Notes: a model not told the origin generated them from the sequence alone. DNA of 7,298 bases from DHVE2 group archaeon (GCA_015520975.1 WAOZ01000108.1:1-7298), one strand, 5' to 3'; positions 1 to 6,605 are shown, numbered from the stretch's first letter. Translations and numbers: made by a program.

Positions 1-75
1 TTCTTGTATTTCTATATATTTTTCAAAATCTTTGATTACAATTTTCGCATCCGCTTTAATTCCAATCTCTCTCAT
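1..75 (-). CDS. Possible 5' end of a divergent gene, unknown function (partial)
   Basis: Seen: on the minus strand an ATG at 75-73 opens a frame of 25 codons that runs off the window edge without a stop, beginning MREIGIKADAK. An in-frame TGA lies 11 codons upstream (108-106) and there is no other ATG, GTG or TTG between, so this ATG is the only usual start. Codon choice (GCG for Ala, ATA/ATT for Ile, AAA for Lys, GAA for Glu) resembles the neighbouring genes. A TATA-like stretch (GATTTATGAT, about 114-105 on the minus strand) could start a short-leader transcript; no clear Shine-Dalgarno is visible. The gene would be divergent from polB. The fragment is too short to assign a family, and an open frame of 25 codons can occur by chance, so this is a tentative call. 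Confidence 0.4.
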   Translation of the reverse strand, partial: MREIGIKADAKIVIKDFEKYIEIQE

Positions 76-123
76 CCATTCATTGCTCTTTATTTGTGCG
101 ACGAATCATAAATCACAGAAACA

Positions 124-131
124 CTTATATG
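124..131 (+). promoter_or_regulatory. TATA box of polB
   Basis: CTTATATG preceded by an A-rich BRE-like stretch (CAGAAACA). Its centre lies 27-28 nt upstream of the ATG at 155, the spacing expected if transcription begins at or beside the start codon (leaderless mRNA). The inner part reads TATA-like on both strands, so it might also serve the divergent gene. Prediction from spacing and consensus only. Confidence 0.6.
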
Positions 132-154
132 CTCAGATACAATTAAAAAAAGGA

Positions 155-2518
155 ATGTACTGGGACATCAGGTTGCTCACAGCCTCGTATTCTCGGGAAG
201 AAGATGGGGTTGTGGTGGAACTTTACGGCAAAACCCGAGATGGGAAATCAGTAGTGGCACTGTATAGAGGCTTCAAGCCCTATTTTTATTTGGTGGAACC
301 TCCCGAAACACTTATTGAAGAATTTACATCCGATCCGGAAATAATCTCCCTTGAACCCGTGCAGCTCTGGTATCGCGGTAAGAACAGAAACTGCATAAAG
401 GTGACGCTCCATTCCCCTTGGAAAACCCCGAGGTATCGTTCAAAAGCGATGGAATTCTGCACGGTACTTGCGGCGGATATACCATTTCATCTCAGATTCA
501 TATACGATTTTGATTTATCATCCTGTATACGCGTTTTCGGAGAAGAGGTAAAATCCGATAAATACCATACAGATGTGGTCATTGAGGCGCATAGATTCCA
601 GAACATACCTGATTTCAAGCCGCCCCTTAAAATTATGAGCTTTGATATTGAAAACTCAATGAAACCTGACCAGAAGTTGTTTGTTATAGGAATAGCGGTC
701 TATGAGAAGGGCAATATCAAAACCGATTTCATAGTAGGTGATGATGAAACTATGCTGAGAGAGTTTATTGAATATGTTCGCAAAGAAGATCCGGATGTCA
801 TCACAGGTTACAATATAGACGGCTATGATCTGGAGCTTTTATCTGAAAAATGCAAGCAGCACGGTATTGACTTTGAAATCGGACGTGATGGTAGTAAGCC
901 GCAGAGAATAGTAAGCCAGTTCTGGCGCGTCCATGGCCGCGTTATCGAAGATGCGTGGTGGGCTGTAAAAAAGGAGCTGCGATTGAAGCAGGAGACCCTG
1001 GAAGCAGTTTCATTCGAACTTCTCGGCGAGAAAAAGCTGGATGTGGATAGACGCAGAATAGACAAAGAATGGGCAGAAAATAGGGATAAGGTCATAAAAT
1101 ACTGTATGAAAGATGCTGAACTTGCATTGAAAATACTGCTGAAAATAGGTATAGTCGACAAGTATTTGGATCTGGCCACAGTAACCAAGTTTCCTCTGGA
1201 GGATGTTATTCATTCCGGTACATCCACATGGGTCGATTCGCTGCTCATACGCGAGGCGGACAGACACAGTATAGGTGTCCCTCTTCAGGGTGAGGGGCGC
1301 AAGGGTGCTAAAATAGAGGGCGGTTATGTGCATTCAATAGAGCCGGGCCTGTATCACTGGGTATGCGTCCTCGATTTCAAAAGCATGTATCCCAGCATCA
1401 TCATAAAATACAACATCTGTTTCACGACGCTGAGCGATGACGGCGATATATTGAGTCCATCCGGTGCGCGTTTTCTTAGCCGTGATAAAAAAGAAGGACT
1501 CATACCGAAAATCCTTAAAGAGCTTATGGAAAAGAGGGATTTTCTGAAGAAAAAGATGAAAGAAGAGCCTGAGCGCAGAGATTATTATGACGGACTCCAA
1601 AAAGCAGTGAAAATACTTATGAATACATTTTACGGCGTGCTTGCCTCCTCTTTTTACAGGTTCACAGATCCACGAATTGGTGCGAGCATCACGGCATTTG
1701 CCCGGGAGACTATAAAACGAATAATAAATGATCTTGAATCCCGCGGTATACGGGTCATTTACGGGGATACAGATAGTGTGTTCTTCCAGTCTCCGTACAC
1801 AGATCTTGAAAAAACGGTAGAATTCGGAAAGAAAATAGCTTCGGAGATATCCGAGCGTGAATCGCTGATACTGGAATTTGAGAAAGTGCTTGAACCGTTT
1901 TTCTCACATGGTGCAAAAAAACGATATGTGGGTCGTATTATATGGCCCGAGGAATCCCGCGGTGAGATGATTGTCAGGGGCTATGAGCTAAGACGCACCG
2001 ATTCTTTCGATCTTCAAAGCGAGGCTCAGAAGATGATATTCGAAAAGATACTTGACGGAGATATCGAGGGAGCCATAGCCCTTTCAAAAGAAATCGTTGA
2101 GAATGTGCGGCAGGGCAAAGTAAACATAGAGCAGCTGGTAATTTCAAGGACAGTGAAGGATCCAAAACGATACAAGAACCCAGATTCTATGCCGAATGTT
2201 CAGGCCGCGCGGAAACTTATGCTTATGGGCGAGCGCTTCATTCCGGGTATGAAAGTATCATGGATCGTGGTAAATGCTCGCGGTTCCAGACAGGAGGTTG
2301 AGCCGTATCTGCCCACCAGACCGTTTTTAAAGCGTCCGGATTACCAGTACTATGCTCGAAGGATCGCAGAGACGCTATCCCGCATTACGGAGGTATTTGG
2401 CATCGATGAAGAGAATCTACTTACGGGAAGCAAGCAGAGCAAACTGGTATTATTTGAAGAGAAAAAAGAATCATCGCGTCCAGCAAAGAAAAAAACCACG
2501 CTGTTTGATTTTGAGTGA
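155..2518 (+). CDS. polB: Family B DNA polymerase with 3'-5' proofreading exonuclease
   Basis: Template-directed DNA synthesis with proofreading; in euryarchaea this family works at the fork or in repair with PCNA. The product has 787 residues, normal for archaeal PolB, with no intein. Order seen: N-terminal domain (FKPYFY, 40-45), exonuclease motifs ExoI MSFDIE (D164, E166), ExoII NIDGYD (N220, Y224, D225) and ExoIII YCMKD (Y316, D320), then polymerase motif A DFKSMYPS (D407), motif B with K486, N490, Y493 and G494, motif C YGDTDS (D538, D540), and KKRY (588-591) in the thumb region. All catalytic acidic residues are present, so both activities are expected. The C-terminus is Lys-rich and ends in two PIP-like motifs. 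The frame is open back to a TTG at 32, but I chose ATG 155: it matches the family N-terminus, has a TATA box 27-28 nt upstream, and avoids overlapping the divergent gene. Confidence 0.96.
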   Translation: MYWDIRLLTASYSREEDGVVVELYGKTRDGKSVVALYRGFKPYFYLVEPPETLIEEFTSDPEIISLEPVQLWYRGKNRNCIKVTLHSPWKTPRYRSKAMEFCTVLAADIPFHLRFIYDFDLSSCIRVFGEEVKSDKYHTDVVIEAHRFQNIPDFKPPLKIMSFDIENSMKPDQKLFVIGIAVYEKGNIKTDFIVGDDETMLREFIEYVRKEDPDVITGYNIDGYDLELLSEKCKQHGIDFEIGRDGSKPQRIVSQFWRVHGRVIEDAWWAVKKELRLKQETLEAVSFELLGEKKLDVDRRRIDKEWAENRDKVIKYCMKDAELALKILLKIGIVDKYLDLATVTKFPLEDVIHSGTSTWVDSLLIREADRHSIGVPLQGEGRKGAKIEGGYVHSIEPGLYHWVCVLDFKSMYPSIIIKYNICFTTLSDDGDILSPSGARFLSRDKKEGLIPKILKELMEKRDFLKKKMKEEPERRDYYDGLQKAVKILMNTFYGVLASSFYRFTDPRIGASITAFARETIKRIINDLESRGIRVIYGDTDSVFFQSPYTDLEKTVEFGKKIASEISERESLILEFEKVLEPFFSHGAKKRYVGRIIWPEESRGEMIVRGYELRRTDSFDLQSEAQKMIFEKILDGDIEGAIALSKEIVENVRQGKVNIEQLVISRTVKDPKRYKNPDSMPNVQAARKLMLMGERFIPGMKVSWIVVNARGSRQEVEPYLPTRPFLKRPDYQYYARRIAETLSRITEVFGIDEENLLTGSKQSKLVLFEEKKESSRPAKKKTTLFDFE

Positions 2519-2539
2519 TGGCTTTTCATATCAGCAAGA

Positions 2540-2546
2540 TTTAAGT
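2540..2546 (+). promoter_or_regulatory. TATA-like box of the nicotinamidase operon
   Basis: TTTAAGT, preceded by purine-rich AGCAAGA, lies in the 50-nt gap after polB. Its centre is 26 nt upstream of the ATG at 2569, and there is no Shine-Dalgarno directly before that ATG. This fits a leaderless transcript for the first gene of the operon. The match to consensus is imperfect, and read-through from polB remains possible. Confidence 0.45.
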
Positions 2547-2568
2547 AATCCATAGGGATTTCCATACT

Positions 2569-3090
2569 ATGGATGCTTTGCTGGTAGTGGATATGATTCA
2601 CGATTTTGTGGATGGTAAATTTGGGAGTAAGCAAGCTCAGGCTCTTGTCCCGAGAATAAAAAAATTGCTTGAAAAATTCAGAGAGCGCGGATCATTGATA
2701 ATATATGTCAATGATGCTCATCGTAATACAGATCCCGAGATAAAGATCTGGGGCGCACACGCAATGAAAAATGAATACGGTTCTAAAGTTGTTGAAGATA
2801 TAGCACCTTCTAAGGGAGATATTGTTATAGAAAAACACACATATGATGGTTTTCTCTTTACGGATCTTGAAAGCGTTCTCATCTCGTACGGTGTGAAAAA
2901 GGTATACATTGTCGGTGTTGCGACGGATATATGTGTTATGCATACAGCCTACGGTGCATTTGCACGGGGATTTGATGTCTATGTAGTGGAAGATTGCTGT
3001 GCAGGAACGACCGATGATGCCCACGCGCACGCGATAGAGTATGTGAAAAAAATTTACGGGGCGCATATAATAAGGAGTGATGAAATATGA
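2569..3090 (+). CDS. pncA: Nicotinamidase / isochorismatase-family cysteine hydrolase
   Basis: Probably a cytosolic nicotinamidase: nicotinamide + water to nicotinate + ammonia. The product has 173 residues, typical for the family. Seen: the isochorismatase-fold catalytic triad D8 (VVDMIHDF), K89 (EKHTYDGF) and C122 in GVATDICV, the cis-peptide/nucleophile loop. D49, H51 and H64 (NDAH...WGAH) match the metal-binding Asp/His/His pattern of nicotinamidases. The family also includes isochorismatases and other amidases, so substrate is not fixed by motifs alone. The next gene is nicotinate phosphoribosyltransferase, which uses the product of nicotinamidase, and this makes the assignment likely. 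The stop overlaps that gene's start (ATGA), so the two are co-transcribed and probably translationally coupled. No Shine-Dalgarno precedes ATG 2569; a TATA-like box 26 nt upstream suggests a leaderless start. Confidence 0.85.
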   Translation: MDALLVVDMIHDFVDGKFGSKQAQALVPRIKKLLEKFRERGSLIIYVNDAHRNTDPEIKIWGAHAMKNEYGSKVVEDIAPSKGDIVIEKHTYDGFLFTDLESVLISYGVKKVYIVGVATDICVMHTAYGAFARGFDVYVVEDCCAGTTDDAHAHAIEYVKKIYGAHIIRSDEI

Positions 3091-4274
3091 AGTTTCACAT
3101 AGCCACCTCTGGGGAGATTAAAGAAGGTAAGACCACCGATGTTTATTTCTTGCGAACTAAGGAAATCTTGGAAAAGAACAATATACAGAAGAAAGTCTAT
3201 GCCGAATTCACAGTGATGAATCCGCCTTATGAGTGGGTTGTTTTTGCAGGTCTGGACGAGGTTCTGCATCTTATGGAAGGTAAAAATGTCAATATTTACG
3301 CGTTACCTGAGGGAACCATATTCACCGGAAGGGATCTGCATGGATATCCAGTGCCTGTTATGGCCATTGAAGGAGATTACAAAGAATTTGCAGTCTACGA
3401 GACACCGATACTCGGGCTGATATGCCAAGCTTCGGGTATAGCCTCCAAAGCGGCACGGATTCGGCTCGCGGCGAAGGATTCACTGGTGCTATCATTCGGC
3501 GTCAGGCGTATGCACCCGGCGATCGCGCCGATGATTGATCGTGCAGCCTATATCGGTGGCTGTGATGGAGTATCCAGTGTTCTGGGTGCGCAGCATATAA
3601 ACAAAAATCCGAAAGGAACCATGCCGCACGCCCTCATATTGGTGCTCGGAGAGGAGAGGGCTTGGACACTGTTTGATGAATTTGTCGATCCAAATGTTCC
3701 TAGGATAGCGCTCATAGACACATTCGGCGATGAGAAATTCGAAGCAGTCAGAGCAGCGGAGATTATTAAAGATCTCGCTGCAGTGAGGCTTGACACACCA
3801 TCATCGCGAAGAGGCAACTTTGCGGATATAATCCGCGAGGTCAGATGGGAACTGGATATAAGGGGATACAAAAATGTTCAGATTTTTGTATCTGGCGGGC
3901 TTGATGAGGAGAGTGTGAAAGTCCTAAAAGAAGCGGGTGCCACCGGGTTTGGTGTTGGAACATCGCTCAGCAACGCCAAGACCATAGATTATGCAATGGA
4001 TATTGTTGAAGTAGAGGGAAAACCCAGCGCAAAAAGAGGAAAGTTCAGCGGTGCCAAAAAAGTGTACCGGTGCAAGAGCTGTGGGGGATATATAACCTCA
4101 TTCAAAGGTTCCGTGCCCGAAAAATGTCCTTCCTGCGGTGGAGAACTTGAGGATATGCTAAAGCCCGTTATGGTTAATGGAGAGATCGTTGGAGAGTATC
4201 CTTCCGAGGATGAGATAAGAGACTATGTACTCAGACAGTTGGGTGATTATTATGATAATATTGACCGGGTTTGA
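3087..4274 (+). CDS. pncB: Nicotinate phosphoribosyltransferase with C-terminal zinc ribbon
   Basis: Forms nicotinate mononucleotide from nicotinate and PRPP (ATP-stimulated in the family), the entry step of NAD salvage. The product has 395 residues, matching the compact archaeal form of the type known from Thermoplasma acidophilum. Seen: an N-terminal domain, then a barrel with FGVRRMHP (137-144), GTMPHA (177-182), IDTFGDE (210-216), FVSGGLDE (267-274) and GVGTSLSN (289-296), the conserved substrate- and phosphate-binding loops of the type II PRTase fold. The C-terminal part holds CKSC (C329, C332) and CPSC (C347, C350), a four-cysteine zinc-ribbon-like knuckle. The start overlaps the nicotinamidase stop (ATGA) and has the SD-like GGAGTGAT at 3074-3081. 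Its last 23 nt overlap pcp. Function is supported both by motifs and by the neighbour making its substrate. Confidence 0.95.
   Translation: MKFHIATSGEIKEGKTTDVYFLRTKEILEKNNIQKKVYAEFTVMNPPYEWVVFAGLDEVLHLMEGKNVNIYALPEGTIFTGRDLHGYPVPVMAIEGDYKEFAVYETPILGLICQASGIASKAARIRLAAKDSLVLSFGVRRMHPAIAPMIDRAAYIGGCDGVSSVLGAQHINKNPKGTMPHALILVLGEERAWTLFDEFVDPNVPRIALIDTFGDEKFEAVRAAEIIKDLAAVRLDTPSSRRGNFADIIREVRWELDIRGYKNVQIFVSGGLDEESVKVLKEAGATGFGVGTSLSNAKTIDYAMDIVEVEGKPSAKRGKFSGAKKVYRCKSCGGYITSFKGSVPEKCPSCGGELEDMLKPVMVNGEIVGEYPSEDEIRDYVLRQLGDYYDNIDRV
4242..4247 (+). promoter_or_regulatory. Shine-Dalgarno GGTGAT deciding the pcp start
   Basis: GGTGAT, complementary to the archaeal 16S rRNA 3' end (AUCACCUCC), lies 4 nt before ATG 4252 inside the pncB coding sequence. 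It favours this ATG over the upstream in-frame ATG at 4225. The same hexamer with the same 4-nt spacer precedes ATG 6677 of gcvH. Confidence 0.75.
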
Positions 4275-4851
4275 ACCGTTTGGAAACCATAATGTGAACC
4301 CCTCGTGGGAGATAGTTAAAGAGCTTGAGGATGATGATACGAAGATTTACAAGATACCTGTGAGTTTCGAAAAAGCAAAGAAAATTCCTGCGGAGATTTT
4401 AATGAAAAATGTCAACGGAGTGATCTCCATTGGATACGCACCGTCCCGTGCTCAGATATCCGTGGAAGCTGTGGCGATAAATCTTATGGATTCTATGACT
4501 CCCGATAACGAAGGATATACACCCTCAATGAAAAAAATATACGAGGATGGCGCACCGGCATATTTTTCTACGGTGCCGCCGCATGAGGTTGTCGGATTAC
4601 TGAAATCAAAGGGTATACCTTCCTATGTCTCTCATTCTGCGGGTACCTATGTGTGTAACACGCTATTTTACTCATTTTTGTATTTTGCAAATAAAAACGG
4701 ATTACAGATACCGATATGCTTTGTGCATATACCCCCCACAGAAAACATAGCTCTTAACAAGCCGAACTTACCCTATGTGCAAAAAGATAGTATTGTAAAA
4801 GCAATAGAAACAATGATAGACTTTATCTACCGCCACCTCTCCTCTCCTTAG
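4252..4851 (+). CDS. pcp: Pyroglutamyl peptidase I (cysteine peptidase, C15)
   Basis: Removes N-terminal pyroglutamate (5-oxoproline) from peptides in the cytosol. The product has 199 residues, about ten shorter than usual. Seen: the N-terminal signature ILTGFEPFG (3-11), then the triad E72 in VEAVAIN, C135 in SAGTYVCN and H159 in FVHIP. The spacing E-63-C-24-H equals that of characterised enzymes (E81/C144/H168 in the Bacillus enzyme), so the enzyme should be active. ATG 4252 is chosen because it places the family signature at the N-terminus and follows GGTGAT; an earlier ATG at 4225 would add nine residues unlike the family. The gene overlaps pncB by 23 nt in another frame, implying coupled translation. 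Its 3' end overlaps the oppositely oriented L40e gene by 29 nt. Why it sits with NAD salvage genes is not evident. Confidence 0.94.
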   Translation: MIILTGFEPFGNHNVNPSWEIVKELEDDDTKIYKIPVSFEKAKKIPAEILMKNVNGVISIGYAPSRAQISVEAVAINLMDSMTPDNEGYTPSMKKIYEDGAPAYFSTVPPHEVVGLLKSKGIPSYVSHSAGTYVCNTLFYSFLYFANKNGLQIPICFVHIPPTENIALNKPNLPYVQKDSIVKAIETMIDFIYRHLSSP

Positions 4852-4975
4852 CTTTGGGTCTCAGACCTTTATACCCGCATCTTCTGCATCTTTTCGCGTT
4901 AGGTGGGTTTCTGGCATTGCAGCGCATACATATTTTTTTGTTAAGCAACCTGTTAACTGCTTCCTGGAATGTCAT
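4823..4975 (-). CDS. rpl40e: Large ribosomal subunit protein L40e
   Basis: A component of the archaeal/eukaryotic 50S/60S subunit; in archaea it is free-standing, without the ubiquitin fused to it in eukaryotes. Translation of the minus strand gives 50 residues: [14 protein letters not shown], then a zinc ribbon C16-x2-C19-x10-C30-x2-C33 ([10 protein letters not shown] and [12 protein letters not shown]), and a basic tail ending RRGGGR. Length, cysteine spacing and the [10 protein letters not shown]...[10 protein letters not shown] core match the family closely. ATG 4975 gives the normal N-terminus and sits 27 nt downstream of the box CTTTAAATA, so the mRNA is probably leaderless. The gene starts 25 nt after thiE on the same strand and could also receive read-through from the thi operon. 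Its last 29 nt overlap the end of pcp on the opposite strand. It is short enough to be missed by length-filtered gene calling. Confidence 0.95.
   Translation of the reverse strand: MTFQEAVNRLLNKKICMRCNARNPPNAKRCRRCGYKGLRPKAKERRGGGR
4932..4939 (+). terminator. Possible oligo-T terminator for the pcp operon
   Basis: An uninterrupted run of seven T (4933-4939) occurs on the plus strand about 80 nt past the pcp stop. Archaeal RNA polymerase can terminate at T-runs without a hairpin. The run is also the antisense of the Lys-Lys-Ile codons (AAAAAAATA) of L40e, so it may simply reflect coding. Confidence 0.25.
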
Positions 4976-4997
4976 AGTTCGTGGAATGGACAATTCG

Positions 4998-5006
4998 TAT
5001 TTAAAG
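4998..5006 (-). promoter_or_regulatory. TATA box of rpl40e, overlapping the thiE stop
   Basis: The minus strand reads CTTTAAATA preceded by CAAAAAT, a good match to archaeal BRE plus TATA. The centre is 27 nt before ATG 4975, fitting a leaderless mRNA. The TAA stop of thiE (5003-5001) lies inside the box. Confidence 0.65.
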
Positions 5007-5630
5007 ATTTTTGAAATGCTCCTGTATTATTTTCGATAATCTGTGCGCTGCATCACGCACATCATCCGCCCCCACAACCGCAGAGATGACCGCAATACCC
5101 GCAACACCAGCATTTAGAACCTCTTTTACATTCTGGTGATTTATACCGCCTATGGCAACCACGGGAATGTTCACAGCATTCACAATTTCTTTGAGTGTAT
5201 CAAGACCTATGAATTTTGCATCGGTTTTTGTTTTTGTGGGAAACACGCTTCCTGCACCGATATATGCCGCACCGGCTATTTCGGCTTTACGCGCTTCCTT
5301 AACGCTGGATGCGGATACCCCTACAAGCAGTTCGGGGGCAATTTCTTTTATAATTCCCGGCGGTATGTCGCTCTGACCAACATGTACACCATCGGCATAC
5401 ACCGCGAGCGCTATATCAACTCTGTCATTGACGAAAAACAGTGCATCGTATTCTTCGGTGATTTTTCTTATTCGTTTACCCATATCTATAACATCTCTCG
5501 CATTTTTATTTTTTGCTCTGAGTTGAATCGCCGTCGCACCACCCTCAAGTGCGAGTTTCGCACTTTCCACCTCATCCCTTAATCTTGGATCAGTTATCAC
5601 ATACAGCCTGAGTTTATCCCTTATGTTCAA
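5001..5630 (-). CDS. thiE: Thiamine-phosphate synthase (pyrophosphorylase)
   Basis: Couples hydroxymethylpyrimidine diphosphate with hydroxyethylthiazole phosphate to give thiamine phosphate. The product has 209 residues, typical of free-standing ThiE, a TIM barrel. Seen: LYVITD (9-14), QLRAK (36-40) for the pyrimidine diphosphate, NDR (N68, D69) and GQSD (D88) for Mg2+, GVSAS (104-108), FPTKTK (130-135), AIGGI (159-163) and VISAV (181-185). All the usual active-site segments are present. The start is a TTG at 5630: GGTGA lies 6 nt before it, it gives the normal short lead into LYVITD, and no ATG is placed equally well. The gene overlaps the thiM end by 17 nt, so the two are one translational unit. 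Many archaea use a ThiN domain for this step instead; here the ThiE type is present. Confidence 0.96.
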   Translation of the reverse strand: MNIRDKLRLYVITDPRLRDEVESAKLALEGGATAIQLRAKNKNARDVIDMGKRIRKITEEYDALFFVNDRVDIALAVYADGVHVGQSDIPPGIIKEIAPELLVGVSASSVKEARKAEIAGAAYIGAGSVFPTKTKTDAKFIGLDTLKEIVNAVNIPVVAIGGINHQNVKEVLNAGVAGIAVISAVVGADDVRDAAHRLSKIIQEHFKNL

Positions 5631-6465
5631 CTTCGCTCACCTTTTTCCTCTTTTCCAGCATTTTTTCATCAATGCGGTAAAGAGAGTTATAAAGCTCAAT
5701 ATGAAAGCTTCCCGGATAGCGTGAGATCTCATATGCGAGTTCCGCTGAAACGCCAAACACTGTTAGCGCAGATATAGTCGCTCGCAAAGGTGCGTCAACA
5801 CTTAAAAATGCGCCTGTAATGGCGCTCACCATACAGCCCGTGCCAGTAACTCTGGATAAAAGCTCAACGCCATTTTTAATCTCAAAAACTTTCTTACCGT
5901 CGCTGACATAGTCAATGGGACCTGTGACAGCGGTAATCAGATCAAATTCTTCGGCGGCTTTTATTGAGATGCCCTCCGCGAGATTAGAATCGTAATGCGT
6001 TGCATCAACGCCGCGGGTGGTGCCCTTGCCCAAAAGTGATGCGATCTCACTCATATTACCGCGCAATACAGTTATATTTCCCGTGTTCAGGATTCTCAGC
6101 GCAGTTTTTGTTCTGTAAGAGGTGGCACCAGCACCCACAGGATCTAAAACTACCGGTTTTTTCAAATCTCCCGCAATGTTTGCGGCTTCTATGAACGATT
6201 CAACCCAGCGAGAGTCAAGAGTTCCGATATTAATGACCAGAGAGTCCGCAATTTTAAGCATATCTTCAAGCTCTTCCGCGGCATGTGCCATCACAGGGGC
6301 AGCACCCAACGCGAGCAGAGCGTTTGCCGTGGTGTTCATAACCACATAGTTTGTGATATTCTGGACAAGGGGCTTTTTATCGCGCACTCTTTGCAAATTC
6401 TTTTCTATCCAGTCCATGTTATCCATATCGCGAGGAATAACAAATATGTTTTCCTCCGCGTTCAT
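5614..6465 (-). CDS. thiM: Hydroxyethylthiazole kinase
   Basis: Phosphorylates 4-methyl-5-(2-hydroxyethyl)thiazole with ATP, a salvage step that feeds ThiE. The product has 283 residues, a ribokinase-like fold. Seen: PLVQNITNYVVMN (32-44) at the thiazole site, NIGTL (79-83), DPVGAGAT (108-115), RGNMSEI (135-141), the anion-hole loop TGTGC with C211, and PGSFHIELYN (251-260). Family members are usually 260-275 residues, so about 16 extra residues precede MDWIEKNL; internal ATGs at 6426 and 6417 are possible alternative starts. I kept ATG 6465 because it overlaps the stop of the preceding small ORF as ATGA; GAGG is present but almost touches the ATG. The 3' end overlaps thiE. Together they make thiamine phosphate from salvaged thiazole and pyrimidine diphosphate; no pyrimidine-forming or other thi gene is in the window. 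Confidence 0.95.
   Translation of the reverse strand: MNAEENIFVIPRDMDNMDWIEKNLQRVRDKKPLVQNITNYVVMNTTANALLALGAAPVMAHAAEELEDMLKIADSLVINIGTLDSRWVESFIEAANIAGDLKKPVVLDPVGAGATSYRTKTALRILNTGNITVLRGNMSEIASLLGKGTTRGVDATHYDSNLAEGISIKAAEEFDLITAVTGPIDYVSDGKKVFEIKNGVELLSRVTGTGCMVSAITGAFLSVDAPLRATISALTVFGVSAELAYEISRYPGSFHIELYNSLYRIDEKMLEKRKKVSEVEHKG
5637..5641 (-). promoter_or_regulatory. Shine-Dalgarno GGTGA deciding the thiE TTG start
   Basis: GGTGA on the minus strand, within the last codons of thiM, lies 6 nt before TTG 5630. It explains initiation at a non-ATG codon. Confidence 0.75.
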
Positions 6466-6566
6466 TCCTCATAAATTACAAACTCTTTCCCATCGCATTT
6501 CACAACAAGTTTGTTTGGCAATGCAACAACCACGAAAGGTGTACCGCCCACGGCATACTCTCTCAT
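6462..6566 (-). CDS. Small ORF (34 aa) leading the thiM-thiE operon, unknown function
   Basis: Seen: the minus strand has ATG 6566 and a TGA at 6464-6462 that overlaps the thiM ATG as ATGA. It encodes 34 residues: it begins MREYAVGGTPFVVV, continues through ALPNKLVVKCDGKE and ends with FVIYEE. There is one cysteine and no clear transmembrane helix; the pattern suggests short beta strands. The TATA box TTTTATATA is centred 29 nt upstream, placing transcription start at or next to this ATG, so the ORF would be the first cistron of a leaderless mRNA. I do not recognise a family. It may be a true microprotein, a short translated leader that couples ribosomes into thiM, or chance. A second overlapping frame from ATG near 6580 is Cys/Arg-rich and less gene-like. 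Promoter position and stop/start overlap are the main support. Confidence 0.55.
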   Translation of the reverse strand: MREYAVGGTPFVVVALPNKLVVKCDGKEFVIYEE

Positions 6567-6590
6567 TGGGATACATTATGGGCTAATGTG

Positions 6591-6599
6591 TATATAAAA
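6591..6599 (-). promoter_or_regulatory. TATA box of the small ORF-thiM-thiE operon
   Basis: The minus strand reads TTTTATATA, preceded by GGAAAC as a BRE-like element: a strong archaeal core promoter. The centre is 29 nt upstream of ATG 6566. The palindrome at 6606-6618 abuts the BRE side. Confidence 0.75.
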
Positions 6600-6605
6600 G
6601 TTTCC

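Noticed and set aside
823..1188. 121-codon open frame on the minus strand inside polB
   Set aside because: It lies fully antisense to the conserved exonuclease domain, has low-complexity Ser/Arg/Phe-rich sequence and no start signals.
2350..2634. Open frames on both strands around the polB end and the nicotinamidase promoter
   Set aside because: They cross the conserved PolB C-terminus or the promoter gap and show no recognisable domain or start signal.
2692..3066. 124-codon open frame on the minus strand inside the nicotinamidase gene
   Set aside because: Antisense to a gene with an intact catalytic triad; its composition is not protein-like.
4854..5039. 61-codon plus-strand frame after pcp
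   Set aside because: It is the reverse of the L40e gene and the end of thiE, both clearly real on the minus strand.
5136..5582. 148-codon open frame on the plus strand opposite thiE
   Set aside because: The thiE strand carries all family motifs; this frame is Cys/Tyr/Phe-rich, typical of an antisense shadow.
6462..6600. Possible TPP riboswitch before thiM
   Set aside because: The predicted leader is absent or very short and the region lacks the paired conserved elements of a TPP aptamer; the predicted transcript begins at the small ORF.
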